Shown here: positions 42,834 to 51,854 of the stretch, in pieces | Layout: the number at the start of each line of letters is the position of its first letter | Numbering within the stretch: the stretch's first letter is position 1 | Translations under genes and position numbers: made by a program | DNA from: CAZHTS01 sp964535315 | GTDB lineage: Bacteria > Chloroflexota > Anaerolineae > Anaerolineales > Anaerolineaceae | Assembly: GCA_964535315.1 (NCBI GenBank) | Contig: CAZHTS010000029.1 | Span: 1 to 53,799 of the forward strand | Direction of reading: 5' to 3' | DNA: 53,799 nucleotides | Notes under the pieces: model-generated | The model's input: the letters and a program-made list of their open reading frames with translations, nothing else | What the model was told of the DNA's origin: nothing | Database searches by the model: none

Positions 42834-44804
42834 ATGAGTCATGATCCTGTACTCAACCTTGTCCCCTGGGTGGTTTTCCTGCCGTTGATCGGTTTGCTGC
42901 TCAACCTGGTCTTTGGGCGGCGGCTGGCGGCGACCGGGCGGGGCGGCGAGACGGCGGTGGGGTTGATTGCCACCCTGGCGACCACGCTGGCCTTCGTCGT
43001 TTCGCTCTTGCTGGCAGGCGGTCTGCAAAAAGCGCCCGAAGCGGTGGTGGTGCCGTTTGCCGAATGGATCACTGCCGGCAGTTTCAGCCTGAACTGGAGT
43101 TTCCGGGTCGACACCCTGGCGGTGACGATGATGCTGGTGGTCAGTGGGGTGGGGGCGTTGATCCATTTGTACGCCACGGCTTATATGCAGAGCGACGTGC
43201 GTTTCAACGGCGATGCGGGGCGCTATACCCGTTTCTTTGTGTACTTCAATCTGTTCATCGTGGCGATGATGGTGCTGGTCAGCGCCAACAATTACCTGAT
43301 GTTGTTTGTCGGTTGGGAGGGGGTGGGGCTGTGTTCTTATCTGTTGATCGGTTTCTGGTATGAAAAGGGGCTGGAGGGGGTGGGCAACGCCCGGGCGGCC
43401 AAAAAGGCGTTCATCGTCAACCGGGTGGGCGATTTTGGCCTGCTGATGGCCATGTTTGCCATCTTCTGGGCGTTTGGCACGCTGGAATTCGACGGCGTGT
43501 TTGCCCGGGCCGGGCAGGTGGCGCAGGCCACGCCGGGGCTGGCGCTGGCAATCACCCTGTTTTTGCTGCTGGGCGTGACCGGTAAATCGGCGCAGCTGCC
43601 GTTGTTTGTGTGGCTGCCGGATGCCATGGCCGGCCCGACGCCGGTTTCGGCGTTGATCCATGCCGCCACGATGGTGACGGCCGGTGTGTATCTGGTGGCG
43701 CGCTCCTCGGCGCTGTTTGTGCTCGAGCCGGTGGCGCAGGCCACGGTGGCCTGGGTGGGGGCCTTGACGGCGCTGTTTGCCGCCACCATCGCCGTGGCGC
43801 AGAACGACATCAAGAAGGTGCTGGCTTATTCGACCATCAGCCAGTTGGGTTTCATGGTGGCGGCGGTGGGCATGGGGGCGTTTGTGGCCGGGATGTTTCA
43901 CCTGGTGACACACGCGTTCTTCAAGGCGTTGTTGTTCCTGGCGGCCGGTTCGCTCATCCTGGGGCTGGAACACGCCCACGAGCAGCACGCCGGTCACGGC
44001 GCGCCGTTCGACCCGCAAGACATGACCGGTATGGGCGGGCTGCGCAGCCGTATGCCGCTGACCTTCTGGGTGTACCTGGTGGGCGCCCTGGCGCTGGCCG
44101 GGGTGGCGCCGCTGGCGGGTTTCTTCTCCAAGGACGAAATCCTGGCCGAGGCGCTGCACACGATGCCGGCCATCTTTGTGGTGCTGCTGCTGGCGGCCTT
44201 CCTGACTGCTTTTTACATGGGGCGCCAGGTGCTGCTGGTCTTCTTTGGCGCGCCGCGCAGCCCGGCGGCGGCGCATGCCGGCGAGAGCCCGGCCCTGGTG
44301 ACGTTACCGCTGGTGGTGCTGGCCGTGCTGGCGCTGCTGGGTGGGGCGTTAAACCTGCCGGGCGTGCACACCCTGGAAACCTGGCTGGAACATTCGCTGG
44401 CCGGGGTTCATCCGGGAACGTTTGTCCTGGGGGTGGCGTTGGGCTCGCTGGCGCTGGCGCTGGCAGGCATTGCCGCCGCCTGGTGGCTGTATGGGCGCGG
44501 GGCGGCGGTGCAGCCCGACCCGCTGGCCGGCCGGTTGGGCGGGTTGTTCAAGGGCATGCAGTCTAAGTGGTGGGTGGATGAGGCCTATCATGTGGCGTTT
44601 GTGCGCCCGTGGCAGGCGCTGTGCGCCGCACTGGCCGGGCCGGTTGACCTGGGCGTCATTGATGGCGTGGTCAATGGGCTCGCTCGTCTCTCGGCGCTGC
44701 TGGCCGGCAGCGTGCGCCGCCTGCAAAACGGTTTCGTGCGCAGCTACGCTCTGTCGATTTTCCTGGGTGTGGTGCTGCTGCTGACCTATCTGGCGATGCA
44801 ATAA
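42834..44804 (+). CDS. nuoL: NADH-quinone oxidoreductase subunit L
   Basis: A 656-residue antiporter-like membrane subunit, the distal proton pump of the membrane arm. Conserved blocks: NNYLMLFVGWEGVGLCSYLL (with the key Glu), LPDAMAGPTPVSALIHAATM, and QNDIKKVLAYSTISQLGFM. The C-terminal part includes the long lateral helix and final anchoring helix. A His/Asp-rich loop near residue 385 (EHAHEQHAGHG) is characteristic of the region between helices. It starts four bases after nuoK. Confidence 0.96.
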   Translation: MSHDPVLNLVPWVVFLPLIGLLLNLVFGRRLAATGRGGETAVGLIATLATTLAFVVSLLLAGGLQKAPEAVVVPFAEWITAGSFSLNWSFRVDTLAVTMMLVVSGVGALIHLYATAYMQSDVRFNGDAGRYTRFFVYFNLFIVAMMVLVSANNYLMLFVGWEGVGLCSYLLIGFWYEKGLEGVGNARAAKKAFIVNRVGDFGLLMAMFAIFWAFGTLEFDGVFARAGQVAQATPGLALAITLFLLLGVTGKSAQLPLFVWLPDAMAGPTPVSALIHAATMVTAGVYLVARSSALFVLEPVAQATVAWVGALTALFAATIAVAQNDIKKVLAYSTISQLGFMVAAVGMGAFVAGMFHLVTHAFFKALLFLAAGSLILGLEHAHEQHAGHGAPFDPQDMTGMGGLRSRMPLTFWVYLVGALALAGVAPLAGFFSKDEILAEALHTMPAIFVVLLLAAFLTAFYMGRQVLLVFFGAPRSPAAAHAGESPALVTLPLVVLAVLALLGGALNLPGVHTLETWLEHSLAGVHPGTFVLGVALGSLALALAGIAAAWWLYGRGAAVQPDPLAGRLGGLFKGMQSKWWVDEAYHVAFVRPWQALCAALAGPVDLGVIDGVVNGLARLSALLAGSVRRLQNGFVRSYALSIFLGVVLLLTYLAMQ

Positions 44805-44818
44805 GGCGGGGTGAAGCT

Positions 44819-46321
44819 ATGGAAATGGTGTTACATCCTCTCGTGGTTCTGGTCTTCCTGCCCCTGCTGGGCGTGCTGGCGTTGCTCGTGCTCACCCCCG
44901 GACAGAAGACCGCCGCCCGTTGGACGGCGCTGGTCACCTCGCTGCTGACGTTTGCGGCTTCGCTGGTGGTGTTGGGCTGGTTTGATCCGGCCAACCCGGA
45001 GGCGCTGACGCTCAACCTGCCCTGGCTGCAAAATGGCACGCGCATCGGCTTTATCCTGGGGGTGGACGGCCTGGGGCTGTTGATGGTGTTATTGACAACG
45101 TTCCTCACGCCTCTTGCCATCCTGTCGACCTGGTCGGCGGTGCAGGATCGCGTGCGCGGTTTCATGATCACCTTCCTGCTGCTGGAAACGGGCATGCTGG
45201 GCGTGTTTGTGGCGCTGGACCTGGTGCTGTTTTATATCTTCTGGGAGTTTACCCTCATCCCGATGTATTTCCTGATCGGCATCTGGGGCGGCGAGCGGCG
45301 CATCTATGCCGCGGTCAAGTTCTTTATCTTTACCATGACCGGTTCGGTGTTGATGCTGCTGGCCATCCTGTACGTCGGGCTGCGGGCCGGCACGTTCTCG
45401 CTGCCGGAACTGATCGCCCAGCGCGCCCTGTTTGCCGACGTGCAGCTCTGGTTGTTCCTGGCGTTTGCGGCGGCCTTTGCCATCAAGGTGCCGATGTGGC
45501 CGCTGCACACCTGGCTGCCGGATGCACACGTCGAGGCGCCTACGGCCGGCTCGGTCATCCTGGCGGGGGTGCTGCTGAAGATGGGCGGCTACGGTTTTTT
45601 GCGCTTCAACCTGCCGCTTTTCCCCCAGGCCAGCGTGCAGGCTGCGCCGTGGATGGCCGCCCTGGCGGTGATCGGCATCCTGTACGGCGCGGCGGTGGCG
45701 TATGCGCAGACGGACATGAAGAAACTGGTGGCTTATTCTTCGGTCAGCCACCTGGGGTTCGTGGTGCTGGGCATCTTTGCCCTCAACCCGGAGGGCATGG
45801 CCGGAGCGGTGTTGCAGATGGTCAATCATGGCTTGAGCACGGGCGCTTTGTTCCTGCTGGTGGGTATGCTCTACGAACGCCGCCACACGCGCGCCCTGGC
45901 TGCTTTTGGCGGTTTGTGGAAACGCATGCCCTGGCTGGGCGGGCTGGCGCTGGTGGTGTTTCTGTCTTCGATGGGGCTGCCCGGCCTGAACGGTTTTGTA
46001 GGCGAGTTCACCATCCTGCTGGGCGCCTATGGCTCTTCTGTGTTGGGCAGTGCGTGGTTCGCCGGCCTGGCGGCGCTGGGGGTCATCCTGGCGGCGGTGT
46101 ATTTGCTGCATCTCTTCGAGCAGGTTTTCCTCGGGCCGTTGACGCACGAGGAGAACCAGAAGCTGCCCGAGATCAACGCCCGCGAGGTGCTGACGCTGGC
46201 GCCTATCCTGGTGTTGATGTTCTGGATCGGGTTGTATCCGCAATTCTTCCTGGCGCTGCTCAACCCCACGGTTGCGCGGCTGGCGGCGCTGGTGCAGACG
46301 GCGGCTGTGGCCATTCACTAA
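44819..46321 (+). CDS. nuoM: NADH-quinone oxidoreductase subunit M
   Basis: A 500-residue antiporter-like membrane subunit and proton pump. Typical blocks: VLFYIFWEFTLIPMYFLIG (conserved Glu), WPLHTWLPDAHVEAPTAGS, and QTDMKKLVAYSSVSHLGFV. Its length is as expected. Fourteen bases separate it from nuoL. Confidence 0.96.
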   Translation: MEMVLHPLVVLVFLPLLGVLALLVLTPGQKTAARWTALVTSLLTFAASLVVLGWFDPANPEALTLNLPWLQNGTRIGFILGVDGLGLLMVLLTTFLTPLAILSTWSAVQDRVRGFMITFLLLETGMLGVFVALDLVLFYIFWEFTLIPMYFLIGIWGGERRIYAAVKFFIFTMTGSVLMLLAILYVGLRAGTFSLPELIAQRALFADVQLWLFLAFAAAFAIKVPMWPLHTWLPDAHVEAPTAGSVILAGVLLKMGGYGFLRFNLPLFPQASVQAAPWMAALAVIGILYGAAVAYAQTDMKKLVAYSSVSHLGFVVLGIFALNPEGMAGAVLQMVNHGLSTGALFLLVGMLYERRHTRALAAFGGLWKRMPWLGGLALVVFLSSMGLPGLNGFVGEFTILLGAYGSSVLGSAWFAGLAALGVILAAVYLLHLFEQVFLGPLTHEENQKLPEINAREVLTLAPILVLMFWIGLYPQFFLALLNPTVARLAALVQTAAVAIH

Positions 46322-46336
46322 CATAGAGAGGCGACC

Positions 46337-47782
46337 ATGACGCAGACTGATTTCTCGGCAATCCTTCCCCTGATCGTGGTCCTCGGCGCAGCGACGCTGC
46401 TCCTGCTGCTGGACTTGTGGCTGCCCAGGGAGCGCAAGAGTGTGATCCCCCTGTTGGCGGCGGCGGCGCTGGCCGCGGCGTTGGGCATCGCCCTGCCGCA
46501 GAGCGGCCAGGCGACGCTGGCGTTCAATGGCATGGCGGTGTTGGATGGTTTTGCCAGCTATCTGATTGTAATTTTCTTGTTCAGCGGCCTGGTGGGCATT
46601 GCCCTGGCGTACGATTATCTCAAACGTATGGGCATCGCCCGCAGCGAGTATTATGTGCTGCTGCTGTTCTCGGTAGGGGGGATGATGTTGATGGCCTACG
46701 CCAACGACCTGATCGTGGTCTTTCTGGCGCTGGAACTGCTCTCCATCCCGTTGTACGTCCTGGCGGGTTTTGCGCACCCGCGGCTCGATTCGGAAGAGGC
46801 CTCGCTCAAGTATTTCCTGCTGGGGGCGTTTTCTTCGGGGTTTGTGCTCTACGGCGTGGCGCTGGTGTTTGGCGCCACCGGTCAGACCGGGCTGAACGGC
46901 ATCGTGGCGGCCGTCACGGATGGCAGCGCCAACCCGGCCCTTTTGCTGGCGGGGGCGGCGTTGCTGCTGGTGGGGTTGGGTTTCAAAATGGCGGCGGCGC
47001 CTTTCCACATGTGGGCGCCGGACGTGTATCAGGGCGCGCCCACACCGGTGAGCGGCTTCATGTCGGTGGCGGTCAAGGCCGCGGCTGTGGCGGCGCTGCT
47101 GCGCGTGTTTGTGGTGGCCTTCCCCTCGCTGGCGGCCAGCCTGACGCCGGCGCTGTGGGTGCTCTCGGCGCTGACCATGATTGTGGGCAACCTGCTGGCG
47201 CTGGCGCAGGAAAACGTCAAGCGTCTGCTGGCCTATTCCAGCATCGCCAACGCCGGTTATCTGCTCTCGGCCTTTGTGGTTTACGGCGACGGTGAGGTGG
47301 TGGGCGAGGCGGTGGCGGCCATGCTGTTTTTCCTGATCGCGTATGCCCTGACCAGTTTTGGCGCCTGGGCGGTGGTGATCGATCTGGAGCGCGCCGAGGG
47401 CCGGGGCCTGGCGCTGCAAGATTACGCCGGCCTGGGCCGCCGTTACCCCGTCCTGGCGCTGGCGATGTTGTGCTTCATGCTGTCCTTTACCGGCATCCCG
47501 CCGACGCTGGGTTTTTGGGGAAAATTCTATCTGTTCCGGGCGGCGGTGGCGGGCGGGTATTCCGGGCTGGCCTTGATCGGCCTGCTGACCTCGCTGCTTT
47601 CGGCGTATTACTATTTGCGCCTGGTGGTGATCATGTATATGCAGCCGGGCGAGCCGCTGCGCCGTAACGACGCCTGGAGCAACCTGACGGCGGTGGTGAT
47701 GGCGCTGGCGGTGGTGTTGTTAAGTTTTGCGCCGGGTACGTTGTTGAACCTTGCCATGCAGGCGGTCTTGCGTTTACAATAA
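46337..47782 (+). CDS. nuoN: NADH-quinone oxidoreductase subunit N
   Basis: A 481-residue antiporter-like membrane subunit, the proximal pump. It has MMLMAYANDLIVVFLALELL (key Glu), FHMWAPDVYQGAPTPVSGFM, and QENVKRLLAYSSIANAGYLL. It is the last of the 14 nuo genes; the next gene starts six bases later, so the operon probably continues into the membrane protein that follows. Confidence 0.96.
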   Translation: MTQTDFSAILPLIVVLGAATLLLLLDLWLPRERKSVIPLLAAAALAAALGIALPQSGQATLAFNGMAVLDGFASYLIVIFLFSGLVGIALAYDYLKRMGIARSEYYVLLLFSVGGMMLMAYANDLIVVFLALELLSIPLYVLAGFAHPRLDSEEASLKYFLLGAFSSGFVLYGVALVFGATGQTGLNGIVAAVTDGSANPALLLAGAALLLVGLGFKMAAAPFHMWAPDVYQGAPTPVSGFMSVAVKAAAVAALLRVFVVAFPSLAASLTPALWVLSALTMIVGNLLALAQENVKRLLAYSSIANAGYLLSAFVVYGDGEVVGEAVAAMLFFLIAYALTSFGAWAVVIDLERAEGRGLALQDYAGLGRRYPVLALAMLCFMLSFTGIPPTLGFWGKFYLFRAAVAGGYSGLALIGLLTSLLSAYYYLRLVVIMYMQPGEPLRRNDAWSNLTAVVMALAVVLLSFAPGTLLNLAMQAVLRLQ

Positions 47783-47788
47783 GCGCCG

Positions 47789-49678
47789 TTGACCCGCTTG
47801 CGCTTTTCTTCGCGATCTTCGATCTGGGCCAGCACCCTTGTGGGGCTGGCCCTTTTTGGCTGGCTGCTGGTCAGCCGCGATCCGTGGCTGGTGCGGCCGC
47901 TGAGTGTGGCGCTGCGCTACAGTTTTACGCTGGTGGCGCCGGCGCTGCTGCTGGTCGTGTACCTGGTCTTGCGCCTGCCCGAACGGTGGGGGCGCTGGCT
48001 GCGCTTCCCGCTGTGTCTGGCGCCGTTTGCGCTGTGCCTGGCGGGGTTGTGGGCCAGCGGGCAGAGCGAACTGTACGTGATCAGCGGGCTGCTGCCCTGG
48101 ACGGACGCCCGCAATTATTATCTGGACGCTCAGCGTCTGCTCAACGGGGCGTTGTTTTCGACTTTTTCGGCCCGCCGGCCGATGTTCGCCGGACTGCTGG
48201 CGACGCTGCTGGCGCTGACCGCCAATAATTTGCAGTGGGCCGTGGCGCTGCTGGTGCTGTTGACCGGGGCGGCCACGTATCTGCTGGCAAATGAGGTGCG
48301 GCGCAGTCACGGGGCGGGACCGGCGGCGCTGGTCTGGCTGCTGGTGTTTCTGTTTTACCGCCGTTTCAGCGGTACGACCATGACCGAGAACCTGGGGCTG
48401 GCGCTGGGGGCGGCGGGGCTGGCGCTCTTGTGGCGCGGCGCAGCGCTGCGCCGGCTGTGGCCGGTGGTGTTGGGCGCGCTGGTGCTGACGCTGGCGCTCA
48501 ATGCCCGGGCGGGGACATTTTTTGTCCTGCCGGCGCTGGTGGTGTGGGCCGGCTGGCAGTGGCGCGGGCAACGGCGCTTTGGCTGGCGGGCGGCTGGCTG
48601 GGTGGCGGCGGCGGTGGCGTTGGGTTTTGCCTGCAATCTGCTGCTCTTTCGCCTGCTGGCGCCGGACGAGGGGGCGGTGTTTGGCAATTTTGCGCACTCG
48701 CTCTACGGGCTGGTGACCGGCGGCGAGGGCTGGGGCCAGATTCGCCGCGATCATCCCGAGGTGATGGATCTGCCCGAGGCGGAGCGTTCGTCGTGGATTT
48801 ATTATTATGCCTGGCAGGAGGTGCGCCGCAACCCGCTGGGGCTGGCGCGCGGGGTGCTGCTCCAGTGGCAGTTGCTGTTCTCTGGCGGCGGGTACGGTCT
48901 GTATTCGTTTGTGGGCGGCGAAAACGAGGTGGCGCGCCTGGCGGCGGTGTGGGGTTGTTATCTGGCGGCGGCGGGCGGGGGCGTGTGGCTTGTCGGCCAG
49001 CGGCGCCAGGCGTGGGCGCAGTTGGCCGGGGCGCTGGCGTTGGGGCTGCTGGCCTCGGCGCCGTTTGTCCCGCCGGGCGACGCCTTGCAACTGCGCGCCT
49101 ACGCCGCCACGGTTCCGGTGATTGCGCTGCTGCCGGGGTTGGGGCTGGCGGCGCTGCTGGCGGTGGCCGGACGTTTGCCGGGGGTGGCCTGGTTACGCGG
49201 TCGGGCGGCAGAGGATGAAGGTGATTTCGGCCCGGCTTTGTTTGGGGCAGGGCTGGCGCTGCTGGCGGTGCTCGGCCCGCTGGGGGTGCGCGCTCTGGCG
49301 CGCCCGGCGCAGACGGTGACGCTGGACTGCCCGGCGGGGATGCAGGCGGTGTATTTCTGGCTGCCCGAGGGGTCGGCGGTGCAGGTGATCAAAGAGGATG
49401 TGTTGCAACTGGACTGGCTGCCTGAGTTTCACCAGGGGCGTTTTCGCTTGCGGGTGCACAATATCACCGATGTGCGCGCCGCCGGCGAACTGGAACGGGT
49501 GGAAGCGCCGGCCACGGTCTTCCCGGCGCTTGAACTGCGCAGCAATCAGGATCTGTGGCTGGTGGTCGACCGCGATCTGCTGCCCGAGGGCGGCGGGCTG
49601 CGGGCGGCCTGCGGGCGTTTCAGCGACAATCCCGGGGTGCAGGCGTATGGGTTCTTTTATCCCGAACGGGTGCGGTAA
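47789..49678 (+). CDS. Polytopic membrane protein, GT-C/PMT-like
   Basis: A 629-residue membrane protein with about ten to twelve helices, opening at a TTG six bases after nuoN; the start is uncertain because no ribosome-binding site or ATG is near. The first extracytoplasmic loop has LLPWTDARNYYLDAQRLLNG, with an acidic motif followed by aromatic residues and a downstream RRPMFAGLLATLL, the layout of GT-C glycosyltransferases of the ArnT/PMT (GT39-like) type. The last 130 residues are soluble and end in a beta-rich domain (ELRSNQDLWLVVDRDLLPEG). The sugar or acceptor is unknown. It is similar in layout, though not evidently in sequence, to the protein at 30064-31869. Confidence 0.65.
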   Translation: MTRLRFSSRSSIWASTLVGLALFGWLLVSRDPWLVRPLSVALRYSFTLVAPALLLVVYLVLRLPERWGRWLRFPLCLAPFALCLAGLWASGQSELYVISGLLPWTDARNYYLDAQRLLNGALFSTFSARRPMFAGLLATLLALTANNLQWAVALLVLLTGAATYLLANEVRRSHGAGPAALVWLLVFLFYRRFSGTTMTENLGLALGAAGLALLWRGAALRRLWPVVLGALVLTLALNARAGTFFVLPALVVWAGWQWRGQRRFGWRAAGWVAAAVALGFACNLLLFRLLAPDEGAVFGNFAHSLYGLVTGGEGWGQIRRDHPEVMDLPEAERSSWIYYYAWQEVRRNPLGLARGVLLQWQLLFSGGGYGLYSFVGGENEVARLAAVWGCYLAAAGGGVWLVGQRRQAWAQLAGALALGLLASAPFVPPGDALQLRAYAATVPVIALLPGLGLAALLAVAGRLPGVAWLRGRAAEDEGDFGPALFGAGLALLAVLGPLGVRALARPAQTVTLDCPAGMQAVYFWLPEGSAVQVIKEDVLQLDWLPEFHQGRFRLRVHNITDVRAAGELERVEAPATVFPALELRSNQDLWLVVDRDLLPEGGGLRAACGRFSDNPGVQAYGFFYPERVR

Positions 49679-49746
49679 AAACGCAAGCCTTGCCTGTCCC
49701 GCAAAAGCGTTAGCCCGCATTTCTGGACTTCAAGAAAGGCGTGTGA

Positions 49747-49986
49747 AAGCATATTGAAGCTGTTGGGGCTTCCGTAGAAGCAATGGGTGTAGGAAAAGCT
49801 GTTATGGAAATGGCCATCTTGGGCGACTCACAGCCTGCTTACCAATATGCGACTCTTAAAACGTGGGAAAAGGCGCTTGTTTTGGTCGCCAAGACTGAGC
49901 GTATTGCTCCGGGTTTGGGCGTTGTTGGTAATGTGGTGAGTTTGGCTGTAAACCTCAAACCTGAAATAAAAGCGGAGTACAGGTGA
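49747..49986 (+). pseudogene. Orphan C-terminal tip of a polymorphic toxin (first cassette)
   Basis: An open stretch of about 79 codons (ATG at 49783 inside it, TGA at 49744 upstream) translates to a small, helical, Ala/Val/Gly-rich sequence including GVGKAVMEMAILGDS and TERIAPGLGVVGNVVSLAV. It has no upstream RHS core. Its place, four bases before a small membrane protein gene and 400 bases before an RHS core remnant, suggests a detached toxin tip, but the family is not recognised. A 67-residue protein from 49783 remains possible. Confidence 0.4.
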
Positions 49987-49990
49987 CCTT

Positions 49991-50290
49991 ATGATGCAAC
50001 TCGATATATTTCTTCTGCTGTTTAATTTGTTCTTCGGCCTGGATTTTACTTTAAGCGCATACGAATTTTATAAGAAAGGCAAAGCGTCTTATGATAAACC
50101 CAACAAGGTGGGATTATGGGTGATTAAATTGTATAATTGGCCACATACTCGCCCCGGGCGAAAAGTAGGGCAGAGTTCGGCATTAACGTCGCCAAAGCAT
50201 ATGGCAGTCTATGCGTTGATCTGTGGAATACTGTGCTTGCTATCAGCGCTTCTGGCGGCAGCAAGTATCATTGAACGCCTTACAGAGTAG
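49991..50290 (+). CDS. Small two-helix membrane protein, candidate immunity protein
   Basis: A 99-residue protein with two hydrophobic helices, at about residues 4-24 and 70-93, separated by a basic cytoplasmic loop (EFYKKGKASYDKPNK). GGTGAC is close upstream of the ATG, and it begins four bases after the preceding tip. A small membrane protein behind a toxin tip is the usual position of an immunity protein against a membrane-acting toxin. That function is inferred from position only. Confidence 0.5.
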   Translation: MMQLDIFLLLFNLFFGLDFTLSAYEFYKKGKASYDKPNKVGLWVIKLYNWPHTRPGRKVGQSSALTSPKHMAVYALICGILCLLSALLAAASIIERLTE

Positions 50291-50396
50291 TCTATCAACC
50301 AATGATGCTACTATCGCAGCTCAATTTTAGAGGATTATTGTAGTGTGTGGTCATATGTGATGGTCGTATGAGGAAGACAGAGGGTAGAATAAGTGA

Positions 50397-51062
50397 TTTT
50401 ATATTACACAGTTCACCCAACCGGATAGTATTATACCGGATCCCTATAATCCGTTGGATTGGAATAGATACGCGTATGCGCGCTATAACCCAATTAAATA
50501 TAACGATCCAACAGGGCATTGGGTTGATGCAGTTGTTGACGGGATTTTCATTGGTGCGGATATTTATGATATTCAACAAAATGGCCTAAATTGGGAGAAT
50601 GGGTTAGCATTAACAGCCGATTTAGTTGGAGCAGCGATACCAGTAGCAACTGGGTTGAGACTAGGGGGTTAGAGCCCTTTTCAAGGCAGGCAAAGCTGTT
50701 GATACTGTTGCTGATACAGCAAGAGTTCTAGATAAAGCAGCAGATGCAGGTAAGATAATTGATGGTGTGTCTGAAGCGGTTCCGGCAGGGGCCAAATTGA
50801 TAGGAGCAGGTGACAACCTTACCAAAGCCGCTAGCTGGATTAAACCTGAGGCAGGATTCTTCGATGTTGTCGTACATGGAATACGCCTGATTTCTTGTAG
50901 TTCAGGAGGTTCTCCAACAGGTGTTGCAAAGGATCTGGCTAATAAGCTTGGTGTCAAAGTAAAAGCGCTATCTGGATCCACCCCAATGGAAATCTAACCA
51001 TTGGCCCGAGTAGTACTGTACACAGTGGAAGTTGGATTGATTTTGTTCCTGGAGTGAAATAA
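50397..51062 (+). pseudogene. RHS core end plus toxin tip, frameshifted (second cassette)
   Basis: The first frame begins with QPDSIIPDPYNPLDWNRY and AYARYNPIKYNDPTGHW, the end of the RHS repeat-associated core where the toxin domain joins. It stops at 50670 after a frameshift in a G run (50664-50668). The next frame continues through RALFKAGKAVDTVADTA and GFFDVVVHGIRLISCSSGG, then LANKLGVKVKAL, and stops at 50995. A second shift near 50975 returns to the first frame and gives IHPNGNLTIGPSSTVHSG before the final TAA at 51060. The two shifts compensate, so an intact ancestor or sequencing errors are both possible. Most of the RHS protein is absent. Confidence 0.75.
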
Positions 51063-51064
51063 AT

Positions 51065-51421
51065 ATGGAAGCTAAAAAAGTTGGTTTCTATCAAGAATTT
51101 TCATATGATGGTCAAAGTGATCCTAGTATCAAGGATGCTGTTCGCCAAACTGCCGACTATGAGAAAGGACGTATCTTAAATTACTTGCGTTCAGCCCCAT
51201 TGTTATCTGTTGCTCCTGGGCTTTCACGGGATGTGATTGATCCTTTACACCCAATTATAGGTACCATGAGCATTCGAACAGATGGCGTTTGGAAATGGCC
51301 TGAAGACTTAGCATACTACATTGAAAAGTATAACCTTTTCTTGCCGAAAGAATTTATTGAACATATGGTTTCTAAAGGATTTATACCACCAGATGAAAAC
51401 GAAATCGACTATGATGGTTAG
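51065..51421 (+). CDS. Candidate immunity protein following the RHS toxin tip
   Basis: A 118-residue soluble acidic protein, intact, starting two bases after the toxin-tip stop with GGAG ten bases upstream. Recognisable stretches are DGVWKWPEDLAYYIEKYN and LPKEFIEHMVSKGFIPP. Its base composition matches the neighbouring AT-richer genes. I recall similar small proteins beside RHS tips, but no formal family can be named. Antitoxin function against the adjacent tip is an inference from order and spacing. Confidence 0.6.
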   Translation: MEAKKVGFYQEFSYDGQSDPSIKDAVRQTADYEKGRILNYLRSAPLLSVAPGLSRDVIDPLHPIIGTMSIRTDGVWKWPEDLAYYIEKYNLFLPKEFIEHMVSKGFIPPDENEIDYDG

Positions 51422-51471
51422 TCCTTCCTTTGCTGACATCTAAACAAGATGAGTTTATCGCTTTTTGGCCA

Positions 51472-51539
51472 AAGCCAGGGCAGAAGGCGAAGAGCAGAGG
51501 CGCAACAATCGGATGATGCAAGACCCTCTGCCCTGGCTT
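51472..51539. repeat. 13-bp inverted repeat in a GC-rich island
   Basis: AAGCCAGGGCAGA (51472-51484) and TCTGCCCTGGCTT (51527-51539) are exact reverse complements with a 42-base loop. They sit in a GC-rich patch (about 51460-51610) inside AT-richer DNA. The open frames across it look non-coding. The whole stretch 51422-51854 has no gene I can support. Confidence 0.5.
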
Positions 51540-51666
51540 CGGCACCCACGCGGCGCTCGGGTCGCACTCCTGCGTTGCCCTATCCTCCGCCCAGGCGCTT
51601 TGATCTTACCACGCCCGCACTCTCTTTTCCTGTCAGGTGTGCTTCTCTCCAATGTTAAAGAATCTC

Positions 51667-51726
51667 AGCGGACACTGCCTCCGCGAAAAAGTGGACATTT
51701 TCAATCGCGATTCTACGGACATTTTC
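51667..51726. mobile_element. Possible IS21-type terminal repeat remnant
   Basis: GGACATTTTC occurs twice (51693-51702 and 51717-51726, 24 bases apart), after a hairpin GCGGA-CACTGCC-TCCGC. Repeated short terminal motifs of this kind at ends are usual for IS21-family elements. No transposase lies in the window, so this would be an isolated end or scar. Confidence 0.35.
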
Positions 51727-51854
51727 TTCCGCTATTGACATCCGTTTAATGTGTGCGACATAACCGAAATAGGCAATAGGTCACGCTCATTCGTTGAGTT
51801 TGACCTATTCTACCCATTTTGAGATGACTCCTTATAGTCAATCGTAACGGACGA

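Noticed and set aside
45089..47419. A 776-codon minus-strand frame opposite nuoM and nuoN
   Set aside because: Same reason: both plus-strand genes are unmistakable, and the reverse frame shows only Gln/His/Arg-rich sequence.
51449..51658. Open frames across the GC-rich patch as a gene
   Set aside because: Arg/Pro/Ser-rich in several frames with no ribosome-binding site; it is better explained as a non-coding repeat patch.
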